From: Aggregatibacter actinomycetemcomitans DSM 8324
GTDB lineage: Bacteria; Pseudomonadota; Gammaproteobacteria; Enterobacterales; Pasteurellaceae
Direction: 5' to 3'
DNA: 64,000 bases
NCBI RefSeq assembly: GCF_000372365.1
Contig: NZ_AQUU01000009.1
Span: 1 to 64,000 of the forward strand
The translations under genes and the position numbers were made by a program. A model generated the notes under the pieces. The model worked only from the letters and a program-made list of their open reading frames with translations, was not told the DNA's origin and did no database searches. Below, in pieces: positions 13,857-21,636 of this stretch (position 1 is the first letter of the stretch; each line of letters opens with the position of its first letter).

Positions 13857-14136
13857 TAATATCCGCCGCGATCATTTTCGGGGCGAATTCGCGGATTTCA
13901 TATTTGGCGAAATCCGGGTAGTAGCAATCTTCTTCAAAGATTTTTTGGAATGCTTCACGGCTTTCGGTTTTCGCGAAAATGACGCCTGAATGGGCATCGG
14001 TGTCGATGTAAGGACCGAGCATTAAAAATTTGCCTGCTTGGAAGTATTTTTTGAACCATTCCACATGGATTGGGAATAACTCGTTTTGTTTTTCTTCAGA
14101 AACGGAGGGGTTTACAGTGATGTTGATGATGTACAT
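13798..14136 (-). CDS. YciI-family protein with an unusual tail
   Basis: The protein has 112 residues. The first roughly 93 are a complete YciI-like (DGPF-fold) domain: MYIINITVNPSVS, then GKFLMLGPYIDTDAHSGVIF and EDCYYPDFAKYEIREF. The last 15 or so residues (KFRIGFGDCFGNGKTL) come from DNA that, one frame over, encodes a histidine-kinase G2 box, so the natural C-terminus seems to have been replaced at a junction near 13860. YciI proteins are small enzymes of mostly unknown substrate, often beside quinone reductases, and one lies directly upstream here. The ribosome site is weak. Confidence 0.8.
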   Translation of the reverse strand: MYIINITVNPSVSEEKQNELFPIHVEWFKKYFQAGKFLMLGPYIDTDAHSGVIFAKTESREAFQKIFEEDCYYPDFAKYEIREFAPKMIAADISKAKFRIGFGDCFGNGKTL

Positions 14137-14147
14137 GTTTTTTTCTT

Positions 14148-14214
14148 GTAGGATGCAACTCGTTGCACCCTATTGATTTAATTGACATTTAACAATGTAA
14201 CAAGGTGCACCTAC
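14148..14214. repeat. Imperfect palindromic repeat between the quinone reductase and YciI genes
   Basis: GTAGG at 14148-14152 and CCTAC at 14210-14214 bound a 67-base imperfect palindrome whose arms contain GATGCAACTCGTTGCACC and GTAACAAGGTGCAC. It looks like an interspersed intergenic repeat. It could also terminate or pause the transcript between the two minus-strand genes. Confidence 0.45.
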
Positions 14215-14217
14215 GAA

Positions 14218-14769
14218 TTACGCTGTCGCCTTATCAATCACCGCCACTAAACGTGCCGCGTGATCTGGTGCCATGGCTTTTTGTGCGGCGACTTTCGCTT
14301 CGTCTCGTCCCGCATAGCTTACGCCGCAGGTGATGACCAGCGCTTGATAGTCCAAAGCACATAAGGTGGCGAAGGTTTCAAATTGCGACAAGTAATCTTC
14401 CACGGTGTGTTTGAAGAAACCGTCTTTTTGATACACTTCATTTGGTGCGCCGGTGGTGGAAATAATTAATTTTTTACCGCCGATTTTTGCCGCTGAACCG
14501 TGTGCAAAGCCGTATACAAAACTTTGTCGATTCACAATTTCATTACTCGGTACGGAATACCAGGAGAACGGGAATTGGAACACAATCACGTCCGCTTCCA
14601 AAATCACCGATTGTTCCGCGTCAATATCAAATTTATAGGTCGGGTAAAGGCTGTCTAAGCGACGGATTTTTACATCGGGTAACGTGTTTTCGACCGCTTG
14701 TAGAATTTCCACATTTGCCACAGAATGGTTTGAATCCGGGTGACCTGAAACGATAAGTACATTTTTCAT
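14218..14769 (-). CDS. NAD(P)H:quinone oxidoreductase-like flavoprotein
   Basis: The protein has 183 residues with a flavodoxin-like fold of the NQO1/KefF/MdaB group. The N-terminal MKNVLIVSGHPDSNHS binds the FMN/FAD phosphate, QFPFSWYSVPS is the family isoalloxazine-contact string, and YGFAHGS and STTGAPNEVY follow. The stretch between the last two (NEIVNRQSF) differs from the usual KKWxDDVF pattern. The ATG at 14769 has AAGGAA upstream. A broken LysR gene is divergent and may have regulated it. The probable role is two-electron quinone reduction or detoxification. Confidence 0.8.
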   Translation of the reverse strand: MKNVLIVSGHPDSNHSVANVEILQAVENTLPDVKIRRLDSLYPTYKFDIDAEQSVILEADVIVFQFPFSWYSVPSNEIVNRQSFVYGFAHGSAAKIGGKKLIISTTGAPNEVYQKDGFFKHTVEDYLSQFETFATLCALDYQALVITCGVSYAGRDEAKVAAQKAMAPDHAARLVAVIDKATA

Positions 14770-14783
14770 GTTGCTTTCCTTGT

Positions 14784-15283
14784 TTGTTGATTCGTCATCT
14801 GGTATTGCACATTGAGGTGTTAACCAACCTGATTGAAGATGGCTTTGATTTGGGCATTCGTTTCGGTAATCGGCTGAATGAAGGTATAGTGGCGCGGAAA
14901 TTGATGAATCCTTTTAAAGAAGGGCTTTATGTCAGTAAATCTTACGTGGCGCAGTACGGCATACCGAAAACGCCGAAAGCGTTGGCGGGACATAAACTCA
15001 TCGGCTATCGCTTCATTTCCTCCAATCGCATTGAACCGCTGGTACTGGATATTGACGGGCAGGACACGGCGTTGGATATGGGTATGCCGTTATTTGTAAC
15101 GACCCGGAAATCATAGCTGATGCCACTCGCGAAGGCTTGGACATCGGGCGTATTTTTGAAACCAGTCTGCAATTTTTCCCCGACAAAGCTCAATTTATCC
15201 CCGTGCTGCAAAAATACTGGCGTCAATCCCCCGCGCTTTATTTGTATTATTTACAACACAGTCAAAAGGCGAAAAAAGAGTAG
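14784..15283 (+). pseudogene. LysR-type regulator remnant (effector domain only, frameshifted)
   Basis: The first frame (14784-15116) translates as the effector-binding half of a LysR regulator: LIEDGFDLGIRFGNRL, then EGIVARKLMNPFKEGLYVS. At about 15093-15096 the frame breaks, and the protein continues in another frame as NDPEIIADATREGLDIGR to a stop at 15281-15283. Loss of one T in a GTTAAC-like context would explain it. The whole N-terminal helix-turn-helix is missing, replaced by the quinone reductase promoter region. It is non-functional. Confidence 0.8.
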
Positions 15284-15367
15284 GTGCTCATTGAATTTTT
15301 GTTAGAGAAGGGGAGAGAAAGGGGCTATATTTAGCTATTTTTGCACAGCACACACGGCATTATAGGT

Positions 15368-15399
15368 TAAAAAAGTGCGGTCAAAATCCACCGCACTTT
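15368..15399 (+). repeat. 32-bp direct repeat, copy 1 (inverted uptake-signal hairpin)
   Basis: The 32 bases contain AAGTGCGGT (15373-15381) and ACCGCACTT (15390-15398) as a stem with loop CAAAATCC. The same 32 bases recur exactly at 15756-15787, on the other side of the helix-hairpin-helix gene. Confidence 0.85.
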
Positions 15400-15500
15400 T
15401 ACCACAGCTGATCCAGCGCGATAACCAATAATGTATGAACACATAAGGGAGTAGGCTTATGTTCATTTACCCCAAACGTTAGCGGAACCGTAGCCTGTTT

Positions 15501-15737
15501 TTAAATCACGCTTTTCGCCCAATTCACTGCCGTTTCAATGGTTTTTCGCGCCTGGGGGCTGTTACGCCAGCAAGTGGAACCGGTTATTTCGGCGCCGCGT
15601 TGGAGAATAAAATCCGGGCTAGTGGCGGCGAGTGTGCTGACATCATCCAAGCCCATTTCTTCCAAGCGTTTTAAAATCGTCTCACCGATGCCCTTTTGCG
15701 CCAAAAGAGCGCGTTTTTCAGAGTCGCTAAATGGCAT
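15501..15737 (-). CDS. Small helix-hairpin-helix protein
   Basis: The protein has 78 residues. The start MPFSDSEKRALLAQKG is chosen at 15735-15737 because AAGGA lies 7 bases upstream; the longer open frame runs into the upstream hairpin. KGIGETILKRLEEMGLDDVSTL is a helix-hairpin-helix unit of the DNA-binding type, followed by GSTCWRNSPQARKTIETAVNWA. Homologues are small proteins sometimes labelled as RecA-related without evidence. It stands alone between two identical 32-bp repeats. Confidence 0.75.
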   Translation of the reverse strand: MPFSDSEKRALLAQKGIGETILKRLEEMGLDDVSTLAATSPDFILQRGAEITGSTCWRNSPQARKTIETAVNWAKSVI

Positions 15738-15755
15738 ATTGTCGTCCTTACAAGA

Positions 15756-15787
15756 TAAAAAAGTGCGGTCAAAATCCACCGCACTTT
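15756..15787 (-). terminator. 32-bp direct repeat, copy 2; likely terminator of the fruBKA operon
   Basis: AAGTGCGGT (15761-15769) and ACCGCACTT (15778-15786) form a hairpin 13 bases after the fruA stop, with a run of T on the minus strand beyond it. It is identical over 32 bases to 15368-15399. Confidence 0.75.
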
Positions 15788-15800
15788 ATTCACATTGATA

Positions 15801-17465
15801 TTATGCTTCTGCTTTTGGTTTAATCACCGCATACACTACGCCGGTCACGACAGAGCCGATAGCGATGGCGCTGAGGTACATCAACGGTTCGGAGACAAAC
15901 GGGATCACGAATAAACCGCCGTGCGGCGCTTGTAGCGCAATGCCGCAGCTCATGGAAATTGCCCCTGCGGTAGCGCCGCCTAACACGGAACTGATAATCA
16001 CGCGGAGCGGATCTGCTGCCACGAACGGCAACGCCCCTTCAGAGATAAAGCATAATCCCAGTACGAAAGAGGCTTTCCCTGCATCACACTGATTGGCGGT
16101 GAATTTATTACGTGCTAACCAAGTAGCGATTGCCATGCCAATTGGCGGCACCATACCGGCAGCCATGGCGGCGGCCATCGGAGTGTGAATCTGTGACGCC
16201 AACAGACCTACCGAGAAGGTGTAAGCCGCTTTGTTTACCGGACCGCCCATATCAATACACATCATGCTGCCGATAATTACCCCGAGCACGATGGCATTCA
16301 CATCACCTATAGATTTCAGCCAATCACTTAATGCCGCCATAATTTTGGCAACCGGCGGGTTGATGATGTAAATCATCGCCAAGCCCACAATAAGCGCGCC
16401 AAGTAGCGGTAAAATCAAAATTGGTTTTAAAGAGGTTAAACTTGATGGCAATTTAATGGCGTTATTCAAGCCTTTTACCACATAACCGGCAAGGAAACCG
16501 GCGATAATCCCGCCCAAAATCCCCGCGCCCGCCGTGGTGGCAAGCATACCGCCGATTAAACCGACCGCCAGCCCCGGACGGTCGGCAATAGAAAACGCCA
16601 CATAGCCGGCGAAGACGGCGATCATTAAGTGGAACGCCGCGCTGCCACCGATGTCCATTAAGGCTTTCGGCAAGCCGCCTGCGATGGTTTCGTCTTTAAA
16701 CGCTTCAATCCCGAACATGAAGGAAATGGCGATCAGCAAACCGCCCGCCACCACCAACGGCAACATGTGCGATACGCCGGTCATCAGGTGTTTGTACACG
16801 CCTTTCTTCTCGCCGCTTTCTTCCGCTTTTGCGCCCACTTGTGCCGCTCCGCCATCAAACACTTTGGCTTCTTTGAAGGCTTTGTCAAATTCCTGTGCGG
16901 TCTTCTTCAGCGCAAGACCGGTGGAGGTACGGTACATCAGTTTGCCTTTGAATTTGTCTAACGGCACGTCAATATCCGCCGCCACAAACACCAAATCCGC
17001 TGCCGCCACTTCTTCCGGCGTAATTTCATTGCCGGCACCTACTTGACCGCGGGTTTCCACTTTCACCTGCCAGCCTTGTTGTTTGGCGTAGGTTTCAATC
17101 GCTTCAGCAGACATGAAGGTATGCGCCACGCCCGTCGGGCAAGCGGTCACTGCTACGATATTTTTAATTTTACCGTCAGAAATGACCGCACTTTCCGTCG
17201 GCGGAACATAATCCTGTACCTGTTGAATAGCTGTGTCTAACAACTGTTCCGGCGCGTTAAAGTGTTCGTCGATTTTCGCCAAAAACACTTTTTTGCCGTG
17301 AAATTGCGGGTTATTCGGTAACTGATCGCCAAGCACGATAATCAACTCTGCTGCATCGGCGTTATCCACGATTTGATGTTGGGTCGCCGCCGCGCTGAGC
17401 ATTTGGCGCAATAAAAAGGCTTTTGCATTGCCGAAATTGGCGGATGGAGTGAAATAAATATGCAT
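15801..17465 (-). CDS. fruA: PTS fructose transporter subunit IIBC
   Basis: This membrane permease imports fructose and phosphorylates it to fructose-1-phosphate. It has 554 residues. A degenerate IIB' domain spans about residues 1-85. The active IIB domain has the phospho-cysteine in ACPTGVAHTFMSAEA (Cys about 109). The IIC domain, about 230-554, has roughly ten membrane segments and the substrate string GGPVNKAAYTF. I start at MHIYFTPSANFG (17463-17465), with GAGGG upstream, 4 bases after fruK; the frame is open 11 codons further. It is the last gene of fruB-fruK-fruA. Confidence 0.95.
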   Translation of the reverse strand: MHIYFTPSANFGNAKAFLLRQMLSAAATQHQIVDNADAAELIIVLGDQLPNNPQFHGKKVFLAKIDEHFNAPEQLLDTAIQQVQDYVPPTESAVISDGKIKNIVAVTACPTGVAHTFMSAEAIETYAKQQGWQVKVETRGQVGAGNEITPEEVAAADLVFVAADIDVPLDKFKGKLMYRTSTGLALKKTAQEFDKAFKEAKVFDGGAAQVGAKAEESGEKKGVYKHLMTGVSHMLPLVVAGGLLIAISFMFGIEAFKDETIAGGLPKALMDIGGSAAFHLMIAVFAGYVAFSIADRPGLAVGLIGGMLATTAGAGILGGIIAGFLAGYVVKGLNNAIKLPSSLTSLKPILILPLLGALIVGLAMIYIINPPVAKIMAALSDWLKSIGDVNAIVLGVIIGSMMCIDMGGPVNKAAYTFSVGLLASQIHTPMAAAMAAGMVPPIGMAIATWLARNKFTANQCDAGKASFVLGLCFISEGALPFVAADPLRVIISSVLGGATAGAISMSCGIALQAPHGGLFVIPFVSEPLMYLSAIAIGSVVTGVVYAVIKPKAEA

Positions 17466-17469
17466 AAAA

Positions 17470-18411
17470 TTATCCCTCAATGACAGTGATTTTGACATTG
17501 TTTAAAATCGGTTCGAGTAAGCTGCGGTCTGAAATACCTACGTTACTTTGCGACACGGCAAAGGCGGATACCGCGCTGGCGAAAGCGAGCGTTTGGTGTT
17601 GCGGCAAGCCGTTAATTACGCCGTAAATCAAGCCCGCCACCATAGAATCGCCCGCGCCCACGGTGCTGACCACGTTTTCGCATTTCGGCGGTTGCGCCTG
17701 CACGACGGCGGCATCGCTCAACCATAACGAACCGTTGGCACCCATGGAAATAATCACGTTAGCAATGCCTTGCGCTTTCAGTTTTTTCGCCGCCGCGATA
17801 ATGTCGTCCAAGGTCGGCAGCGCATGACCAATCCAGGCTTCCAACTCACGATGATTCGGTTTAACCAACCAAGGTTGCGCCGTTAAGCCGGCGGTCAATG
17901 CGGCGTTACTGCTGTCCAACACCACTTTTACGCCCGCCTGATGTAACTGTTTTAACCAGTCGGCGAATAGTTCCGGTGTCACGCCGCGTGGCAAGCTGCC
18001 GCACACGGCGACGATGTCGAAGGCTTTGCAATAGGCGAGAGAATCCGTCACAAACTGTTGCCATGCGTCGGTACTGATTTCATAACCTAAGAAATTCAAG
18101 TCCGTGACGTCCGCTTCGGTTTCGGTGATTTTCACGTTAATGCGGGTTTTACCCGGCACGCGTTGGAATTTATCTTGTAGCCCCAATTTGTCGAACAGGG
18201 TGACGAAATCCCCTTGGTTATCTTCGCCAAGGAACCCGCCCACGGTGACATCCACGTCCAAATCTTTTAACACTTTCGCCACGTTAATGCCTTTGCCCGC
18301 CGGGAAAAAACCGAGGGTTTCCACGGTGTTCACTTCGCCTAATTCAATACGTTTTAAACGCCCGACCAAATCGTAAGCGGCGTTTAAGGTGATGGTTGCG
18401 ACTTTTGCCAT
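17470..18411 (-). CDS. fruK: 1-phosphofructokinase
   Basis: This PfkB-family kinase, 313 residues, converts fructose-1-phosphate to fructose-1,6-bisphosphate. The N-terminal TITLNAAYDLVGRL and the GFFPAGKGINVAKVLKDL substrate motif are family-typical, and the C-terminal STVGAGDSMVAGLIYG carries the catalytic Asp. It lies between fruB (2 bases) and fruA (4 bases), so translation is tightly coupled. Confidence 0.95.
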   Translation of the reverse strand: MAKVATITLNAAYDLVGRLKRIELGEVNTVETLGFFPAGKGINVAKVLKDLDVDVTVGGFLGEDNQGDFVTLFDKLGLQDKFQRVPGKTRINVKITETEADVTDLNFLGYEISTDAWQQFVTDSLAYCKAFDIVAVCGSLPRGVTPELFADWLKQLHQAGVKVVLDSSNAALTAGLTAQPWLVKPNHRELEAWIGHALPTLDDIIAAAKKLKAQGIANVIISMGANGSLWLSDAAVVQAQPPKCENVVSTVGAGDSMVAGLIYGVINGLPQHQTLAFASAVSAFAVSQSNVGISDRSLLEPILNNVKITVIEG

Positions 18412-18413
18412 AA

Positions 18414-19943
18414 TTATTCTCCCAATCCTGCGTTGATTGCCGCGCCGATGCCGTCGATGGCTTGTTGCGCTTGCTCACCGGTCGCCACGAAACGCAGGCG
18501 ATGACCTTTTACGACACCCAGCGCTACCACTTTCATCAGGCTCTTGGCGCTGACCAGTTGTGAATCGCGCGACAGATTTTGCACCGCCACATTGGCGTTG
18601 TATTTTTTCACTTCGCTCACTAACACCGCAGCAGGGCGGGCGTGTAAGCCATGTTCGTTTTTCACTTCAAAAATGCCTTCCACCGATTCACCCGGATTTT
18701 GCACCGCACTTTCATGGCTTGACGCAGAGGCTGCCGGCGTAGCTTGTCCCATAACTTCGATAGTATCCGGTTCACTCGGCGGTACGGCAGAAACGCCTTC
18801 GCCAAGACCGGCAGCAATCACTTTGCCGATGGCTTCCATGGCGGCTTGCGCATCTTCACCTTCCGCTACGAAACGTAAACGATGTCCTTGGGTCACGCCC
18901 AACGCCACGATTTTCATCAGGCTCTTGGCGCTCACCGGTGCACTGCCGCGTGTGAGGTTTTCCACATTGATTTTTGAGGTAAATTTCTTCACTTCGTTGA
19001 CTAAAATGGCACTCGGACGGGCGTGTAATCCGTGTTCGTTACGAATGGTGAAAGTGCCGACCACGCTGCCGCCCGCCACCACCGGTTCACTTGACGCGGT
19101 TGGCGCTGCGGCTTCAGGAATTGCCGCACCGTTTAACGCAGCGACAATTTGCGCGCCGTCACCGTTTAACAAGATTTGTTTCACTTTCGCGTCCAATAAA
19201 CGGGTTAACGCCTCGTTGATTTGATCGTTGGCATAGGCGACCGTCACCACGCCGTGCACGGCTTTATTATTCAGACTGAACGCCTGTTTTGCACGACTAA
19301 AGGCAATCGCATTCTTTTGATTGCCTACCGCCGCATCGGTTACCCATAAACCCTGTGCCAACGGCAACGCCGGATTGGCGATGACCTCGGAAACGTATTG
19401 ATTATTGACCGCACTTTGCTGTTCCAATTTGCCCGCGTTAATGGCGATTAAGGTCAACAGGCTGGCGGTGTCCACATCCAAACTGATGTTTTCGGCGGCT
19501 ACTTTAAATTCTTCCGCTTCGCCCATTAAAATGGCACGGAATTTTTTCACATCGGTCAGCGTGGCGAGTTTGGCGGCGGTGTCTTCATCCCCCAGCACGT
19601 GCGTCAGTTGGCGCAACAATGCCAAGTGTTCGTCGGAGCGCGCGGCAATGCCGATCACCACATACGCGATATTGCCTTCACCCCATTCAATCCCTTGCGG
19701 AAATTGGAAAATCTGCACGCCGGTATTTTTCACCATGCTGCGGGTTTCTAACGTACCGTGCGGAATGGCAATGCCGTTACCCAAAAACGTCGAGGTTTGT
19801 TGTTCGCGTCCTAACATTCCTTGCAGGTAGCCGCTTTCCACATAACCCGCCTGTTCAAGCGCATTTACCGCCATTTCAATAGCTTGCTGCTTATTGTCGG
19901 CTTGCGCCGCCAGATGAATGTTACTTTCAGGTAAATTAAACAT
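18414..19943 (-). CDS. fruB: Fructose PTS diphosphoryl transfer protein (IIA-HPr-HPr)
   Basis: This cytoplasmic phosphocarrier passes phosphate from enzyme I to FruA. It has 509 residues against about 376 in E. coli. An EIIA-fru domain at about 1-145 has active His62 in NGIAIPHGT. A linking domain spans about 150-275. Two HPr domains follow, about 296-382 and 422-509, each with EHGLHARP (His307 and His434) and the regulatory-serine region SAKSLMK. An Ala/Pro-rich linker separates them. Both active sites look intact. The domains are similar to each other, so duplication is likely. It is the first gene of the operon. Confidence 0.95.
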   Translation of the reverse strand: MFNLPESNIHLAAQADNKQQAIEMAVNALEQAGYVESGYLQGMLGREQQTSTFLGNGIAIPHGTLETRSMVKNTGVQIFQFPQGIEWGEGNIAYVVIGIAARSDEHLALLRQLTHVLGDEDTAAKLATLTDVKKFRAILMGEAEEFKVAAENISLDVDTASLLTLIAINAGKLEQQSAVNNQYVSEVIANPALPLAQGLWVTDAAVGNQKNAIAFSRAKQAFSLNNKAVHGVVTVAYANDQINEALTRLLDAKVKQILLNGDGAQIVAALNGAAIPEAAAPTASSEPVVAGGSVVGTFTIRNEHGLHARPSAILVNEVKKFTSKINVENLTRGSAPVSAKSLMKIVALGVTQGHRLRFVAEGEDAQAAMEAIGKVIAAGLGEGVSAVPPSEPDTIEVMGQATPAASASSHESAVQNPGESVEGIFEVKNEHGLHARPAAVLVSEVKKYNANVAVQNLSRDSQLVSAKSLMKVVALGVVKGHRLRFVATGEQAQQAIDGIGAAINAGLGE

Positions 19944-19990
19944 TCTGTCTCCTTGTATCTGCGAGATATAAATAAGGTACTGAATAAGGC

Positions 19991-20004
19991 AAAAACCTTT
20001 CAGC
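19991..20004 (-). promoter_or_regulatory. Possible FruR/Cra-like operator upstream of fruB
   Basis: The minus strand reads GCTGAAAGGTTTTT, close to the Cra consensus (TGAAACGTTTCA-like), 48 bases before the fruB start. It is one imperfect match, and I do not know that this organism has a Cra protein. Confidence 0.3.
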
Positions 20005-20020
20005 CTTGGATTAAAAATAC

Positions 20021-20052
20021 AAAAAACTGCCGACCAAAACCGACAGTTTTTT
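20021..20052 (-). terminator. Terminator downstream of the lipoprotein gene
   Basis: AAAAAACTG (20021-20029) and CAGTTTTTT (20044-20052) form a 9-bp stem with further pairing inside. Runs of T on both strands allow bidirectional use. It ends the lipoprotein gene before the fru operon. Confidence 0.75.
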
Positions 20053-20054
20053 CA

Positions 20055-20585
20055 TTATTTTCCGGTGCAAAGTTTGAGCAGCTGCTCGGAACCTTGCGCA
20101 ATATATTCATCATGTTCTGACCGCACTTTGCCTTTTTGTAAATCTAACATGGCATCATAAATACCTTGTGTAGTGCTCGGCGTATCAATGTAGCTCCAGC
20201 AATTCGGATTCAATTTGGCGAAATTGCCTTGCAATGCCTCAGCATGAAGCACGCCGCTGTAATAAGCGTACACATCGGAATCTTGACCTTGCGGGCTATA
20301 CAGTTTTTCTTTGATCTGTTCAACCGGAATGAGGATTCTGCCCAAATACCAGTCTTTCGCGCCGCTGGCGAACGAGTTGACATTGTAGTTATCGTTTACG
20401 CGATCGCGATAGGTTTCCACCGTGGCTTCATAAGCGGTAGCGTAGGATTTTTGATCGATTTTATCTTCGTCTAAGTTAATGACAGTTTTTTTGTCGCCCA
20501 TAAACGGCACATAAGAGGAAATAGAAGACAGGGAACACGCACTCAACAGGGAGGCAAACACAAGAATGGAAAGTTTTTTTAACAT
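20055..20585 (-). CDS. Hypothetical lipoprotein
   Basis: The protein has 176 residues. A lipoprotein signal ends in the lipobox LLSAC (Cys17), so it is membrane-anchored, probably in the outer membrane since Ser follows Cys. The mature part is soluble and mixed alpha/beta, with NPNCWSYIDTPSTTQGIYDAMLD as a conserved-looking block. I do not recognise a function. It appears to be a single-gene unit, with AAGGA before the start and a hairpin after the stop. Confidence 0.8.
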   Translation of the reverse strand: MLKKLSILVFASLLSACSLSSISSYVPFMGDKKTVINLDEDKIDQKSYATAYEATVETYRDRVNDNYNVNSFASGAKDWYLGRILIPVEQIKEKLYSPQGQDSDVYAYYSGVLHAEALQGNFAKLNPNCWSYIDTPSTTQGIYDAMLDLQKGKVRSEHDEYIAQGSEQLLKLCTGK

Positions 20586-20683
20586 AAAAATCCTTGAATG
20601 TCGGTTAAATCGGATAAGTCAACGCAAACGTGGCAGCCATTATACTGCTTATGCCCGGTTTCGCAATAAATAGCGCAGAATAG

Positions 20684-21268
20684 TTACGCCTGTCCGTTAA
20701 GTTGCTGCAACTCATCGAATGTATTGATATTGGCAAACGCCTGTTTATTTTCCGAAAAATCCACGCTCACTGCGCCGTTTTGGCGCATAAAATGCAGCAT
20801 TCGGCGCTCGCCCGAAGCTAAATAGGCGGCAAGTTTGTCTTTCAGACTGCGCGCCATTAAACAGAAGGTCGGATGTTCCCGCTCGCCATCATGGGCATAG
20901 GCAACAGAAACGCTGTGAAAAATGACCGCACTTTTGAGCTTTTCCAGCAGATTTTCCGGGAAAAAAGGGCTGTCGCAGGGTACAAATAAGACAAAATCCG
21001 TGTCGGATCGTTCCAGCGCCGTCAAAATCCCGCTTAACGGGCCTTGAAACCCCTCCATATTATCGGCAAATACCGGCAAGCCGGCAGCGGCATAATCGGC
21101 TTGATTGCGATTGGCATTCACCGAAACCTGCGCCACCTGCGGACGCAGCCGTTCATAAATCCACTGAAACAGCGGTTTGCCGTGCAATCGCTGTAAGCCT
21201 TTGTCCGCACCGCCCATACGTGTCGCCCGCCCGCCGGCTAAAATTACCGCGCTGATTGAAATTGTCAT
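20684..21268 (-). CDS. mobA: Molybdenum cofactor guanylyltransferase
   Basis: MobA, 194 residues, attaches GMP to molybdopterin to form the bis-MGD cofactor of molybdoenzymes. The nucleotide-binding string LAGGRATRMGGADKGLQ starts the protein, and GPLSGILTAL and FVPCDSPFFP are family motifs. The neighbours yihD and dsbA on the other strand recall the enterobacterial mobA-yihD-dsbA neighbourhood. Confidence 0.93.
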   Translation of the reverse strand: MTISISAVILAGGRATRMGGADKGLQRLHGKPLFQWIYERLRPQVAQVSVNANRNQADYAAAGLPVFADNMEGFQGPLSGILTALERSDTDFVLFVPCDSPFFPENLLEKLKSAVIFHSVSVAYAHDGEREHPTFCLMARSLKDKLAAYLASGERRMLHFMRQNGAVSVDFSENKQAFANINTFDELQQLNGQA

Positions 21269-21351
21269 GTTTTCTTCCGTCGTTATATTTTCTTCCGGGG
21301 TTAATTCAAGTATGATCCCGCCGTTTATTTCTCAATAATAAGGAAAAGCGT

Positions 21352-21618
21352 ATGAAATGTCATCGCCTGAATGAAGTGTTGGAACTTTTGCAACCGTACT
21401 GGTCTAAAGACTCCGATTTGCATTTAACGCAGATTTTGCAAAAAATCGCTGACGAAGCAGGTTTTGATAAGCCGTTAACCGAATTACCGGACGAAGTGAT
21501 TATTTATCACTTAAAAATGGCAGGAAAAGACAAATTTGAACCGATTCCTGGGATCAAAAAAGATTATGAAGAAGATTTTAAAGCTGCTTTATTAAAAGCA
21601 CGTGGAATTATTAAGTAG
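21352..21618 (+). CDS. yihD: YihD family protein (DUF1040)
   Basis: This small acidic cytosolic protein, 88 residues, matches the YihD family in length and sequence ([20 protein letters not shown], then [19 protein letters not shown]). Its function is unknown. It lies 18 bases upstream of dsbA and is probably co-transcribed with it. Its conserved linkage to mobA and dsbA supports the call. Confidence 0.88.
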   Translation: MKCHRLNEVLELLQPYWSKDSDLHLTQILQKIADEAGFDKPLTELPDEVIIYHLKMAGKDKFEPIPGIKKDYEEDFKAALLKARGIIK

Positions 21619-21636
21619 TTATATTAAGGATTGTCA

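Noticed and set aside
18544-19224. A 226-codon plus-strand frame opposite fruB
   Set aside because: It lies wholly inside a well-supported gene on the other strand, is rich in Thr, Ser and Ala as expected from its complement, and has no recognisable domain.
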